Below are positions 16,901-27,400 of a DNA stretch of 35,930 bases, in pieces. The stretch's first letter is position 1. Every line of letters begins with the position of its first letter. The stretch spans positions 45,383 to 81,312 of the forward strand of contig JAGQWX010000021.1 in the NCBI GenBank assembly GCA_020436935.1, given 5' to 3'. The stretch comes from Saprospiraceae bacterium. Lineage in GTDB: Bacteria; Bacteroidota; Bacteroidia; Chitinophagales; Saprospiraceae. Both the position numbers and the translations under genes were made by a program. The notes beneath the pieces are model-generated. The model was not told where the DNA came from and did not search any database. It was given only the letters and a program-made list of their open reading frames with translations.

Positions 16901-18187
16901 CTAATTCTTTAGTGCATCAAGCCTTTCTTTATATGCATTCGCTGCATCAATTTTACCAAGTCTTACATGGATTTCTCTCAGTGCTAGAATGGTATTGTTG
17001 TCTTCTTTATTCAGCTCATCAGCTTTTAGGAAATAAGGCAATGCTTTTTCAAACAAGCCTGTCATTTCAGCTTTTGCTGCATTGTACTTTTTGGTACCCT
17101 GTGCTGTATAATCCTGAGCAAGGTCATTTACTTTTCCAGCCATCTTCGCAGCCTGATTGTAGTAATATGCACCAATGTTGTATTGTGCATCGAAATTGGT
17201 TGGATCCTTCTCGATGACCAATTCATAATACTTCAACGCTTCTTTGTTGTACTCCTCAGCTTTTACTGTATCGCCGGCTTCAAGATTTTTCTTAGCCAAC
17301 TGCTCATTCACACTACCTAATGTATTGATGATTGTCAGGTTATCAGGCTCTAATGCACTCGCTTCTTTCAATTTCAAGATCAGCTCATCCAATTTACCTT
17401 TTTTAAGTGCGAAATTGATTTCCGCAAAAAGAAGACCTGTTTCCTCTGGGAATTTAACTCTTCCTTCCTTCAAATATTTCTCAGCATTTGCGTCATCTTC
17501 TTTTGCGGTGTAAATTTCGTGCAAAACCTGATAGACATAAGATTTATCTGTTCCTTTGTTGTAAAGGTATTCTGCATAAGGAATAAGTCCATCTTTTTCT
17601 TCTGCAAGACTACCCGCTACCAAGGTATAGAAGTACAACTCGTCCTTGAGTTTTTCATCATCAAGCCTTGACTCGTTTTGGTTACTTTTCAATACTTCAG
17701 AGATGCGAATTGCCTCTTTAAAGTTGTTGTAAGAACCTTTGTAGTTTTGAGCATCGTACATGTTAGCTCCTATGTTGTACAAATTGGTTTCTGAAACATT
17801 TAATCCCTTAAGAGCAGACTTAGTCTGTCCTTTTTTCACTGATTTAGCCAAGGCTTGTTCAAAAGCTTTGGTTGCCATCATTGCTGCATCGGGATATCCA
17901 TTCTTATGATTGGGATCAATCAATGATTGTTTGAAATTCGCATCTATGATTTCATTGTACAATTCCCCTTTTGTAAGCCACGCTTCAGGATCACTTTCTA
18001 CTGCTGGATCCTGGAAAGCTTCATTAAGCGCTTTTAGGGCAGCTTCGAGGTTCGCACTGTTTGCTGCGACATTTTGGTTATATGTTGCTAATTCCTTCTT
18101 TGCATCCTTCAAAAGCTTTTTACCATCCTGTGCTTTAAGAGTAAATGCTAAAACGAAAGACAAAAGTAACAAAGTGAGTTTTTTCAT
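16901..18187 (-). CDS. Secreted tetratricopeptide-repeat protein
   Basis: The protein has 428 residues from the ATG at 18187, which gives a signal peptide (MKKLTLLLLSFVLAFTLKAQ, cut after AQ). The frame is open from an ATG at 18226, but those 13 extra residues precede the signal and are rejected. The mature part is helical with TPR-like units: for example NLYNIGANMYDAQNYKGSYN, the segments around YLKEGRVKFPEETGLLFAEI, DNLTIINTLGSVNEQLAKKN and FDAQYNIGAYYYNQAAKMAG. It is presumably periplasmic and mediates protein-protein contacts; the partner is unknown. It follows gyrA on the same strand after a gap of about 120 bases. A near-consensus -7 box (GAAATTTG, 18231-18224) precedes it and a terminator follows at 16836-16872. 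Confidence 0.8.
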   Translation of the reverse strand: MKKLTLLLLSFVLAFTLKAQDGKKLLKDAKKELATYNQNVAANSANLEAALKALNEAFQDPAVESDPEAWLTKGELYNEIIDANFKQSLIDPNHKNGYPDAAMMATKAFEQALAKSVKKGQTKSALKGLNVSETNLYNIGANMYDAQNYKGSYNNFKEAIRISEVLKSNQNESRLDDEKLKDELYFYTLVAGSLAEEKDGLIPYAEYLYNKGTDKSYVYQVLHEIYTAKEDDANAEKYLKEGRVKFPEETGLLFAEINFALKKGKLDELILKLKEASALEPDNLTIINTLGSVNEQLAKKNLEAGDTVKAEEYNKEALKYYELVIEKDPTNFDAQYNIGAYYYNQAAKMAGKVNDLAQDYTAQGTKKYNAAKAEMTGLFEKALPYFLKADELNKEDNNTILALREIHVRLGKIDAANAYKERLDALKN

Positions 18188-18308
18188 CTTAAACATTGTT
18201 TTTTTCTGATTACTAATATTTTTCAAATTTCGATATTTATAAACATTTGACGAAAATATTTTCGCAAGTATGTTTATATATTGTTAAAAAACGTCAACAA
18301 ATACTTAA

Positions 18309-20849
18309 CTATTCCTCTTCACCACTTTCAATGACGTCAGAAATAATCTCAGTTGGAGTCAGATCAGTTGGCATTACATCCTGATCTTCTTCCTCTTCTT
18401 CTCCGCTTCCACCAACAACAGCAACATCCGCAATGGAATCCTTACCGTCTAGTTTGATAACTTTTACACCCTGCGTAGCTCGTCCACTCACCCGAATATC
18501 ACTTACCTTCATTCTTATAAAAATTCCATCGGATGTTGTGATCAATAAATCATCTTCTTCATGTGCAGATTTAAGTGCTACCACAGTACCGGTTTTGTCC
18601 GAGATTTGTAAAGTTTTGACTCCCTTACCACTTCTGTTGGTTACTCTGTAATCTTCAAGGCTTGATCTCTTACCATTACCTTTCTCAGAAACTACCAGAA
18701 TAGTGATGGTTGGATCTTCCGGATCAACCGTTACCAATCCAACAATTTCATCCTGATCTCCATCAAGCTTCATTCCTGAAACACCCGCAGCTGATCTACC
18801 CATTGATCTCACTTTCGATTCATTGAACCTGATGGCTCTACCATTTTTATTTGCCATGAGAATCTCACTATTGCCATTGGTCAGTTTGACCTCCAGGAGT
18901 TGATCGCCCTCATTGATGGTAATGGCATTGATACCATTTGCTCTTGGTCTGGAGAAGGCTTCAACAATGGTTTTTTTGATGACTGCTTTTTTGGTACAGA
19001 ACACCAGATAATGGCTATTGATGAAAGCTTCATCGGTGAGGTCTTCAATCTTAATGTAAGCCCTCACTTTATCATCTGATGGAATTTGTACGAGGTTCTG
19101 AATCGCTTTGCCCATTGAAGTCTTTTGAGCCTCAGGAATTTCGAAAGCTCTTAACCAGAATACCCTTCCTAATTCTGTAAACAACAATATATAGTTGTGG
19201 TTATTCGCCACAAAGAGGTGCTCTATGAAGTCCTCGTTTTTGGTTTTACTGCCTCGCGAGCCTCTTCCTCCCCTGGATTGCTGTTTGTATTCAGTAAGTT
19301 TTGTTCGTTTGATATATCCTTGATGAGAGATGGTAATGGCTACTTCCTCATTTGGGATCAAATCCTCTATTGAAATCTCATCATCGGCATAGTGGATGTC
19401 TGTTTTTCTTGCATCGCCAAATTTCTGGTTCAATTCATCCAACTCCTGCTTGACAATGTCTTTTTGAAGTTGCTCACTGGCCAGAACAGACTTGAGGTAT
19501 TCAATGGTTTTCATGAGTTCGTCGTATTCGGCTTTGAGTTTTTCAACCTCCAGGCTTACCAACCTGTTGAGCCTCATATCCAGAATGGCTTTAGCCTGAA
19601 TCTCACTCAAACTAAACGTTGACATCAATCGCTCTCTGGCTTCATCTACCGTCGCACTACTCCTGATGATATGAATTACCTCATCAATATTTGCCAATGC
19701 GATGAGTAAGCCTTCCAAAATGTGAGCCCTCTCTTCCGCTTTCCTGAGTTCGAATTGAGTACGTCTTACAATGACCTCAATTCTGAATTTTATAAACTCG
19801 GTGATGAGTTGTTTGAGATTGAGCAATCTCGGCCTGCCATTGACGAGGGCGATATTGTTTACTCCGTATGAAGTCTGTAATGGGGTAAATTTATAGAGCT
19901 TGCTAAGGACCACACTTGCCATAGCATCTCTTTTCACCTCTACTACAATACGAAGACCATTCCTGTCCGATTCGTCTCTGAGGTCGGAAATGCCTTCAAT
20001 TTTACCTTCAGACATCAATTCGGCAATCTTTTCTACCAGACTTGCTTTATTGACCTGATATGGAATCTCATTGATAATGATGGTCTCTCTTCCATTATCG
20101 TGATTTTCAATATTGGCTTTACCTCTTACTATAACTTTTCCTCTACCTGTATGGAAAGCTTCCTTCACACCTGAATACCCGAAGATGGTACCACCCGTTG
20201 GAAAATCCGGTGCTTTGACGAATTCTATAAGTTCATCAATTGTAATCTCAGGATTATCGATCGTAGCTTTAATACCTTCAATAACTTCAGATAGATTGTG
20301 CGGCAACATATTTGTCGCCATACCTACTGCAATTCCTGAAGCACCATTTACAAGAAGATTAGGTAGCTTTGATGGAAGTACTGTGGGTTCAGTCAATGAG
20401 TCGTCAAAGTTGAGTGAAAAGTCAACAGTATCCTTATCAATATCCGACAACATTTCATCAGAAATCCTATCGAGTCTTACTTCTGTGTACCTCATGGCAG
20501 CCGGACTATCACCATCCATACTACCAAAGTTTCCCTGACCATCCACGAGTTTATATCTCAAAGACCAGGTCTGTGCCATCCTCACCATAGCATCATAAAC
20601 CGATGAATCACCATGAGGGTGATATTTACCCAGAACTTCCCCTACTATTCTGGCGGATTTTTTATGAGGTCTGTTGTACGGCAGGCCCAATTCATTCATA
20701 CCATAGAGCACTCTTCTATGCACGGGCTTCAAGCCGTCTCTTACATCGGGCAAAGCCCTGGAGACAATCACCGACATTGAGTAATCAATGTAGGCAGATT
20801 TCATCTCATCCTCAATGTTTATTGGAATAACTCTTTGATTATCAGACAT
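18309..20849 (-). CDS. gyrA: DNA gyrase subunit A
   Basis: The protein has 846 residues. It is the breakage-reunion subunit of gyrase, which introduces negative supercoils with GyrB. Catalytic Tyr121 lies in [12 protein letters not shown]. The quinolone-resistance region reads [14 protein letters not shown] (residues 77-90): the positions equivalent to E. coli Ser83 and Asp87 are Ser82 and Asp86, the susceptible residues. The C-terminal beta-pinwheel has a GyrA box (QSRGGRG, after KQ at about 540) that deviates slightly from QRRGGKG but still marks gyrase rather than topoisomerase IV ParC. The tail is acidic (EEEEEDQD and a final ESGEEE). Two -7 boxes lie just upstream. The TPR gene follows it. 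Confidence 0.97.
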   Translation of the reverse strand: MSDNQRVIPINIEDEMKSAYIDYSMSVIVSRALPDVRDGLKPVHRRVLYGMNELGLPYNRPHKKSARIVGEVLGKYHPHGDSSVYDAMVRMAQTWSLRYKLVDGQGNFGSMDGDSPAAMRYTEVRLDRISDEMLSDIDKDTVDFSLNFDDSLTEPTVLPSKLPNLLVNGASGIAVGMATNMLPHNLSEVIEGIKATIDNPEITIDELIEFVKAPDFPTGGTIFGYSGVKEAFHTGRGKVIVRGKANIENHDNGRETIIINEIPYQVNKASLVEKIAELMSEGKIEGISDLRDESDRNGLRIVVEVKRDAMASVVLSKLYKFTPLQTSYGVNNIALVNGRPRLLNLKQLITEFIKFRIEVIVRRTQFELRKAEERAHILEGLLIALANIDEVIHIIRSSATVDEARERLMSTFSLSEIQAKAILDMRLNRLVSLEVEKLKAEYDELMKTIEYLKSVLASEQLQKDIVKQELDELNQKFGDARKTDIHYADDEISIEDLIPNEEVAITISHQGYIKRTKLTEYKQQSRGGRGSRGSKTKNEDFIEHLFVANNHNYILLFTELGRVFWLRAFEIPEAQKTSMGKAIQNLVQIPSDDKVRAYIKIEDLTDEAFINSHYLVFCTKKAVIKKTIVEAFSRPRANGINAITINEGDQLLEVKLTNGNSEILMANKNGRAIRFNESKVRSMGRSAAGVSGMKLDGDQDEIVGLVTVDPEDPTITILVVSEKGNGKRSSLEDYRVTNRSGKGVKTLQISDKTGTVVALKSAHEEDDLLITTSDGIFIRMKVSDIRVSGRATQGVKVIKLDGKDSIADVAVVGGSGEEEEEDQDVMPTDLTPTEIISDVIESGEEE

Positions 20850-20869
20850 ATATACATTTTTATAATCTG

Positions 20870-20894
20870 CAAAAATAAATAGTTTGCAAATTTA
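20870..20894 (-). promoter_or_regulatory. Two overlapping-type -7 boxes before gyrA
   Basis: On the minus strand TAAATTTG (20894-20887) and TATTTTTG (20877-20870) both match TAnnTTTG. The nearer box is 20 bases from the gyrA start codon, placing transcription start at about 20863. Neither has a clear TTTG at 19-21 bases upstream. Confidence 0.45.
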
Positions 20895-20986
20895 CATAAA
20901 AAGCACGAAATAATGGACTTTTTTTAGGAAAAAATAAGATTTAAAAAGGGTTTCAATAAGTTGATATACAAGTGATTATATATAGA

Positions 20987-21724
20987 TCAATTATTGAAAT
21001 TATAAAAGCCTTTGAATGCTTTCCTTCTCATGTCTATTACGCCGGAAATGGCTTCCATGATGATACTTCCATTCATTTTTGATTGCCCCTTTTCTCTGTC
21101 TTTAAAAATGATGGGAACTTCAATAATTTTGGCTTTATTGAGGAATGCGGTGTACTTCATTTCTATTTGAAATGCATATCCTCTTCTTGTAATTTTATTA
21201 AAATCAAATCTGCTTAGTAGTTTTGCACTGTAGCATTTAAATCCTGCAGTCGGGTCCTGAACGGGCATTCCAGTTATGATTCTTACATATAATGAAGCTC
21301 CCATAGACAGGATTTTCCTATTCATTGGCCAATCTACCAATCCCCCACCTTTGACATATCTGCTTCCAATTGCAAGATCTCCATTTTGCTCGACATTTGC
21401 TGAGAGCAATCTGGGAAGATCATTGGGGTTGTGGCTAAAATCAGCATCCATTTCGCATAAATAATCGAAGCCTTTCTCAAGGCCGTATTTAAAGCCAGCA
21501 ATATATGCTGTACCTAGACCAAGCTTTCCTGACCGCTTTAGCAAATGAATATTTGAATTGTTTTTCTGCAAATTTTCTACCATCTGACCAGTACCATCGG
21601 GTGAATTATCATCCACTATCAGAACATTAAAGTTGTTCCCCTGAGCAAGTACTGCATCAATGATTTCTGAAACATTTTCAGCTTCGTTATAAGTGGGAAT
21701 AATTACAAGACATGATGGTAACAT
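20987..21724 (-). CDS. Dolichyl/polyprenyl-phosphate mannose synthase-like glycosyltransferase
   Basis: The protein has 245 residues from the ATG at 21724. It is a GT-2 family enzyme of the DPM1 type, which moves a sugar from a nucleotide donor to a polyprenyl phosphate carrier at the inner membrane. Motifs are CLVIIPTYNEAENVSEII (start), VLIVDDNSPDGTG, SGKLGLGTAYIAGFKYGLE, the DxD metal site in EMDADFSHNP, GSRYVKGGG..DWP..R..LS, QDPTAGFKCY and the late block IIFKDREKGQSKMNG. There is no C-terminal membrane domain, as in the short DPM1 group. An ATG at 21751 is in frame but overlaps the promoter -7 box at 21749-21756, so the shorter form is preferred. It probably supplies lipid-linked sugar for glycan or protein glycosylation. 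Confidence 0.88.
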   Translation of the reverse strand: MLPSCLVIIPTYNEAENVSEIIDAVLAQGNNFNVLIVDDNSPDGTGQMVENLQKNNSNIHLLKRSGKLGLGTAYIAGFKYGLEKGFDYLCEMDADFSHNPNDLPRLLSANVEQNGDLAIGSRYVKGGGLVDWPMNRKILSMGASLYVRIITGMPVQDPTAGFKCYSAKLLSRFDFNKITRRGYAFQIEMKYTAFLNKAKIIEVPIIFKDREKGQSKMNGSIIMEAISGVIDMRRKAFKGFYNFNN

Positions 21725-21748
21725 AATAGCAAATAAGCCTGACATGAG

Positions 21749-21779
21749 CAAAAATAACCTAAGCCTATTATATTACAAA
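21749..21779 (-). promoter_or_regulatory. Bacteroidota promoter before the glycosyltransferase gene
   Basis: On the minus strand TTTG (21779-21776), a 19-base spacer and TATTTTTG (21756-21749) match the Bacteroidota consensus TTTG-N19-TAnnTTTG at both elements and in spacing. Transcription would begin near 21742, which is downstream of the ATG at 21751 and about 18 bases before the ATG at 21724; this decides the start codon. Confidence 0.65.
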
Positions 21780-21819
21780 TATTTATATGAAATAAAAAAC
21801 ATAAATATGAATGCCCTGC

Positions 21820-24231
21820 CTATTTATACACTTCAGGATTATATTCCTTCATGATGGAATATACTCTTTCAAATACTTCATCTACATTGGGTTTGGTGTA
21901 ATAATCACCGTCGCTTCCGTATGGTGTTCTATGTTCTTTTGCTGAAATACATATCGGCGCAGCATCAAGATATTTGAATGCTCCTTGTACTTCCAACACT
22001 TCTCTCATCATAAATGCTGAAGCCCCACCAGGAACGTCCTCATCAATAAAGACTACCTTATTTGTCTTCCTTACAGAATGCAAAATGATGTGTTCGATAT
22101 CAAATGGCATCAAAGTTTGTACGTCAAGTACTTCACACGAAATATTAAATTTTGCCAACATTTCTGCTGCCTTCATTACTATCCTCACGCAGGCACCATA
22201 AGTGACCAGGGTAATATCGTGTCCTACTTTAAGAATATCAGGAACTCCCAAAGGGATTTTTATTTCAGCAAGATTATCAGGTTCCAATTCCTTAAGACGG
22301 TATGCATTGAGACACTCGATCACTATTCCTGGGTCATCTGAATCCAGCAAAGTGTGGTATAAACCGGCGGCTTGTACAAAATTATGTGGCACGCATAGAT
22401 AAATTCCCTTCATACTATTGAGAATCATTCCCATTGGAGATCCAGAATGCCAGATTCCCTCCAATCTATGACCCCTTGTTCTGATAATCAGCGGACATCT
22501 CTGAATGCCATCTGTCCTGTATCTCAAAGTAGCTATATCATCAGATAATGGGGAGAAAGCATACCCCAGGTAATCCAGATACTGAATATCTACGATTGGG
22601 CGAAGTCCCCTCATTGATGCACCTTGAGCCTGACCAACGATGGTCCATTCTCGAATTCCTGTATCCATTATTCTCTCTTCCCCAAATATCTCCTGCAGAC
22701 CTGCAAACCCCTGATTTACATCTCCAATCTTTCCCAAATCCTCTCCAAATGCAATTAAATCATTCCTCCGTCTAAAAGCGCTTTCAAAAAACTTATTGAT
22801 GATCTGATAGCCTGTTTTCATTTGGCTGGATTCAGAATAAACCGGCTTAACAGGAATCTGATTAATGGCCGCATATGGGGTTTCACTGTACAACTTGTTG
22901 TGGAAATTTTGATTGGCTATAATTTGTTTTTCACCAATAAAACTTTTTAAAGTATCTGAATTGATGCCATTGTATTGAAGTGCAATTTGCACCCTTCTTG
23001 CCAAACTGTGCAACTCACTTCTGAATGGGTTGATTAATTTTTTAAGTTCAACAAAAACTTCCTTGATAGATGGCAAACTTTTTGCTTCATCCGGTAAGTC
23101 ATTTAGTAAAGCTTTCAAAACTTCCATCTCCTGCAAAATTGGGTCTTCAAATCTTCTCCAAACCACTTTTACAGTTTCTTTGACATAGTTTCTCGCTTCA
23201 TCATGAATTTCAATGACATCATCTTCAGTCAATAGGCCATTTGAGATGAGCCACTCTTCCATCTTGTAGTTGCAATCGTATTCCTTTTCCCAATCCAATC
23301 GCTCCTTTGACTTATATCTTTCATGAGAACCGGAAGTACTGTGTCCCTGAGGCTGAGTACATTCCTGAATATGCAATAAAACTGCCTTGTGCTTTTTTCT
23401 GGCAATATTTGAAGCTTTCTCAAATGCCAGGCACAATTCCTGATAATCCCAGGCTTTAGCTACAATGATGTGAATGCCTTTTCCGTCTTCATCTATCAAT
23501 AAACCTTCTAAAGCTTTGCTGATGCTGGCTTTAGTAGTTTGATACTCTACAGGCACTGAAATACTGTATCCGTCATCATATACAACTGCAACAAGAGGAA
23601 TATCAAGCACCCCCGCAGCATTCATCATTTCCCAAAACGGCCCCTCACTTGTAGAACCATCACCAATGGTCATGAAGCATATCTCATTTCCATTGTTCGT
23701 AAACTTTGAGAAATCCTCGGAATTGAGTTGTCTAAAAACTTTTGAAGCGAAGGCATGTCCTATTGCACGGGTTACAGATCCTGCAGTACATGACTGTACA
23801 GAGGAAACATTGTAAGTATCCTTGAGCGTCAACCATTCACCTTGCTCATCATAAATCCTGGTAGAGAAATGATTATTCATTTGCCTTCCTCCAGTGAAAG
23901 GATCATTATCACAATCAGCATACAATTGGAAAAAATAATCTTCAATGGTCATCAGTCCTTTTGCCAACATAAAAGTCTGATCACGATAATATCCTGAAAG
24001 CCAATCACCCTTTTGAAAACTTTTTGACATGGCAATCTGGAGTAACTCTTTTCCATCGCCCGTGATACCAAACTTAGCTTTACCGGTAAGCACTTCTTTT
24101 CTGGCCAGATAACTAACCTCTCTGCTGATTACTGCCGTAATAAAATCCTGGATGACTTCTCTTTTGAAATTTGAGAAGTCTTCTTCGACATCTACAAATT
24201 TTTCAAGAAGTGCATAAATCTTCTCCTGCAT
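21820..24231 (-). CDS. Fused alpha/beta 2-oxoacid dehydrogenase E1 component
   Basis: The protein has 803 residues and joins the E1 alpha and beta subunits, which are usually separate. It is thiamine-diphosphate dependent and decarboxylates a branched-chain 2-oxoacid or pyruvate, passing the acyl group to E2 lipoate. In the alpha part (to about 400) the ThDP motif starts GDGSTSEG (190-197) and ends VVYDDGYSISVP, where the usual NN is DD (219-220). The beta part (from about 465) has IAFGEDLGKIGDVNQGF, IREWTIVGQAQGASMRGLRPIVDIQYLDY, SGSPMGMI, the C-terminal transketolase-like LVTYGACVRIVMKAAEML and VVFIDEDVPGGASAFM. The fusion is common in Bacteroidota. It has its own -7 box. lpdA nearby encodes a possible E3 partner. 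The exact substrate is not decided. Confidence 0.88.
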   Translation of the reverse strand: MQEKIYALLEKFVDVEEDFSNFKREVIQDFITAVISREVSYLARKEVLTGKAKFGITGDGKELLQIAMSKSFQKGDWLSGYYRDQTFMLAKGLMTIEDYFFQLYADCDNDPFTGGRQMNNHFSTRIYDEQGEWLTLKDTYNVSSVQSCTAGSVTRAIGHAFASKVFRQLNSEDFSKFTNNGNEICFMTIGDGSTSEGPFWEMMNAAGVLDIPLVAVVYDDGYSISVPVEYQTTKASISKALEGLLIDEDGKGIHIIVAKAWDYQELCLAFEKASNIARKKHKAVLLHIQECTQPQGHSTSGSHERYKSKERLDWEKEYDCNYKMEEWLISNGLLTEDDVIEIHDEARNYVKETVKVVWRRFEDPILQEMEVLKALLNDLPDEAKSLPSIKEVFVELKKLINPFRSELHSLARRVQIALQYNGINSDTLKSFIGEKQIIANQNFHNKLYSETPYAAINQIPVKPVYSESSQMKTGYQIINKFFESAFRRRNDLIAFGEDLGKIGDVNQGFAGLQEIFGEERIMDTGIREWTIVGQAQGASMRGLRPIVDIQYLDYLGYAFSPLSDDIATLRYRTDGIQRCPLIIRTRGHRLEGIWHSGSPMGMILNSMKGIYLCVPHNFVQAAGLYHTLLDSDDPGIVIECLNAYRLKELEPDNLAEIKIPLGVPDILKVGHDITLVTYGACVRIVMKAAEMLAKFNISCEVLDVQTLMPFDIEHIILHSVRKTNKVVFIDEDVPGGASAFMMREVLEVQGAFKYLDAAPICISAKEHRTPYGSDGDYYTKPNVDEVFERVYSIMKEYNPEVYK

Positions 24232-24253
24232 CTAGGTTGGTTTATAATTGGTG

Positions 24254-24261
24254 CAAAGGTA
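24254..24261 (-). promoter_or_regulatory. -7 box before the fused E1 gene
   Basis: On the minus strand TACCTTTG matches TAnnTTTG, 22 bases before the start codon, giving a leader of about 15 bases. No TTTG is seen at 19-21 bases further upstream. Confidence 0.5.
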
Positions 24262-24380
24262 GTAAATTTTGAAGAAAATCTGAATTTACTTAAGTCACAA
24301 ACTAATGTTCTTTGTGAAATAAAAAAGAGCCCAATATGAATAAAATATCAGAAAGGTATATTGTTATCAGAGTTGTCTTA

Positions 24381-24417
24381 TATAAAAAACGGAATGCATA
24401 TGTAATGCATTCCGTTT
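24381..24417 (-). terminator. Terminator after the giant surface-protein gene
   Basis: On the minus strand AAACGGAATGCAT (24417-24405) pairs perfectly with ATGCATTCCGTTT (24399-24387) around a 5-base loop and continues into TTTTTTATA. It lies about 40 bases after the stop of the giant gene and ends that transcript before the E1 promoter. Confidence 0.9.
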
Positions 24418-24459
24418 GATTTGTTGTCCCACTTTTGGGCCCTGATTTAACTAAAACAT

Positions 24460-27400
24460 TTACCTAATCTTTATAAATCTGTGTGTAAACACTTCATTGT
24501 CGTTAATAACTACACGGTATGAGTAAGCTCCTACCGGAAGACTTTGGCCATTAATGGTAACTTCATGGTCTCCCGCATCATAATCTGATGTCCTTGAAAG
24601 AATCAGTTGGCCAGTTGCATCGAATATCTTCAAGTTTACAGAAGACTTTCTTACCAATTCCATTCTGAACGATGTTTGATCTACAAATGGGTTTGGATTC
24701 ACCTGGCTAACAAATGAACGTTTCTGTACTGCACCATTGATGATTTCGAGCGCTCTTTCTGAAAGCGATTCATCATAAGCTTCAGCACTAAGTCTATTGG
24801 TGAATTGTAATCCTCCAACTTCGTTTTTGCCAGTATTTAAGGTCAGCATTGGATTTCTCTCACCAAAGATATGACCCTGCTGATCAAACCATGAAACCAA
24901 AACTTCATCATCCACAATGTTAACTGCATCACGATTGACGATTGCATTCTCTACCAATGCCGGTTTTCCGGATTCGCCTGTAAAAGTAAGAGAGAATTGA
25001 TAACCACTAAGTTTTACATCTGACTCAGGGTATAGGTCAATTACTTTATTGCCTTGGCCATCAACTCTTGACTTTTGTAGCAGTCTTATTGGCTCACTTC
25101 TTTGTTGTGTCGAATTACCCAATGATGTATATGAATCATTGACGTCACCTACTTTAATGGCCGTATAGTTCACAATTTCATTTTTGGACAAATTCTCCAA
25201 CTGTATGACCTCTTCAAACGGCCATGGATTTTTCGAATCAACAAAGTTTATTCCTCTGCGAACAAACCTCCAGGCATTGGTTCTTGGGAATGTATTGTAA
25301 ACTTCCAGAATGACTTTCCTGATATCAACAAGGTCATTAACACTGATCTTCTGGTCGTTGTTGGCATCGGCGGCGATCAATTTTAAAGGATCATTTAAAT
25401 CCTTCAATCTCAAAACATGCCTTTGAATATGGAGCAAGTCAAGTGTATTAACACCTGCTCTGACTTCATCTTTCTTAGTAGGTGCTACCAGGTAATCATC
25501 ATACATAGGCAATTTGTCAAATTTATACTTCATATCTGATGAAGTGTAATCTTTCGACATTACTTGTGAACTGATACTGATATCATACTTATTGATAGGG
25601 AAGTTGGTTGAAGTGCGGATATCTCCGCTCACAGTTGCCTTACCTTGATTGTCAATACAGTAGTTGGTTGGATCTATTAGGGTCAGAATAATTGGACAGG
25701 TTTCAACATTTCCAGATTTATCTGTTACATATAGATCGACCCTGATTTTTGTTTCAGGATAAGTAATCATCAGATCGCAATTGATCAGAAGTGAATCGTC
25801 GAGTACATTTTCAGAGAATGACAACTCAACCGGCTCACCACAATTGTCATATGAACCTCTATCAAAATCAGAGGACCAAAGCCACCTGTCTTCACCATTT
25901 TTACCTATACTTGTTGACAACTCCTGATAACAATAAGCAACTGGTTTTTTACAATCTTTTACAGTAACTTTTTGATGGCACTCAGCCACGTTACCGCAAA
26001 TATCTCTTACTGTCCATATAACCAGGTGCTCACCTCTTGGGAAACTTCTGTTGTAAGTTTTTCCAGTAGACTCAAAATCTATTATACCATCGCTGCCCAA
26101 ATCTATGGCATAAGAATAGTAGAGATATGCTTCAGCCGTACAATCATCCTCTGCATTCAATGTATAACTAACCTGACCTATGCAAGTCGCATCATCCGCA
26201 CACATTTCGAGATCAGTGCAGTTCAAAATTGTTGGTTTCTCGCCATTCTTTACATCAATCCACTGGTGATACTCCCAAGTTTCAGCGCTACAGTACTTCA
26301 TAAGTCTCCATACTCTCTCAATCTTGTAACAACCTTCCTTCTTGTCTCCCCATATCCAATCAGAATAGTTGATACCAATAGATTCACAGAACCTTGGATC
26401 AATGATTGGTCTTCCTGTTATGGTGGTGTCTGTCTGCGCATCGCACGATGTTACTTCATAATCACACGGCCAAATCACCCCATCATTAGGATTGTCGTCA
26501 TCGCAGTCAGTGTCTGTTATGAAGAATTCAACACATGGAATTATCTTAATCCGTTGAACAGCCCTTGAAGAAAGCCCTTGTAGGTCTGTTGCCACGAAAG
26601 TTCTTGTGATCAGATACTCATCGCATAATTTGTCAATTTTATATGTCTCAACGACTTTTACATCACACGCATCCACGGCATAACCGCTATAGCCAACTAC
26701 AGTCTCAAACCTTTCAAAAGGATTATCTTCATCGAAAGCTTCATCATCGCTGCAAATCGGCTCTAAACCTATCACTTCCTCTCTGGTCGTTCTGTCGGTA
26801 TAAACTCTACCAAAGTACTTGCCCAAATCTTCTTTTACATACTCGTAATAGCAACTGACAGTCATGTCTGTTGGTGGCACTAATATTGGAGCAGTCTTAT
26901 CTTCAACCTTGACGATACCCCAGGTTTCATTGTATTTGTCAGCAACTCCGTTGACAACATCACCGAAGACACCTGAATGGTTTGCGTCATCCCATACCCT
27001 CAACCACACTTTGACTTCCTTTCCTACGTCTTCGCAACAGAATGTAACAAATTTTCCACTGTCAGTGTCTGCTGCATTGTCAAGAACATGGCCGTCATTA
27101 TTATATGTCAGATTGTTATTGTATCCATTTACACCGAGGTTCTTACATGCTGGAGATTGATCGTCTCTTCTGATCTCCATATGTATTGCGTTACAGTTGT
27201 CGTATGAGCCATTGTCAATGTGGAATGGATAAAGTTTGGCAAAGCCGTCTTTTATCAAATCCTTATCGTTGGTAAGACTTAGTGTCGTATATTCTCTTAC
27301 AATAGCAACAGGCGCATTGTTATCAATCACACGGATGATCAAAGAATCCAGGGCGATATTCCCACAGCAGTCAGTAGCACTGTAGTAAATGGTGTGATAC

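Noticed and set aside
18187-18226. Upstream start of the TPR protein at 18226
   Set aside because: It adds 13 charged residues before a complete signal peptide, and a likely -7 box (18224-18231) overlaps that start codon.
20449-20629. Quinolone-resistance mutations in gyrA
   Set aside because: The equivalent positions are Ser82 and Asp86, the susceptible residues, so nothing unusual is present.
25972-26568. A 198-codon plus-strand open frame, and other long plus-strand frames (such as 29306-29827) opposite the giant gene
   Set aside because: They lie entirely within the minus-strand repeat protein, have no recognisable domain, and are expected by chance opposite a long Thr/Val-rich coding frame.
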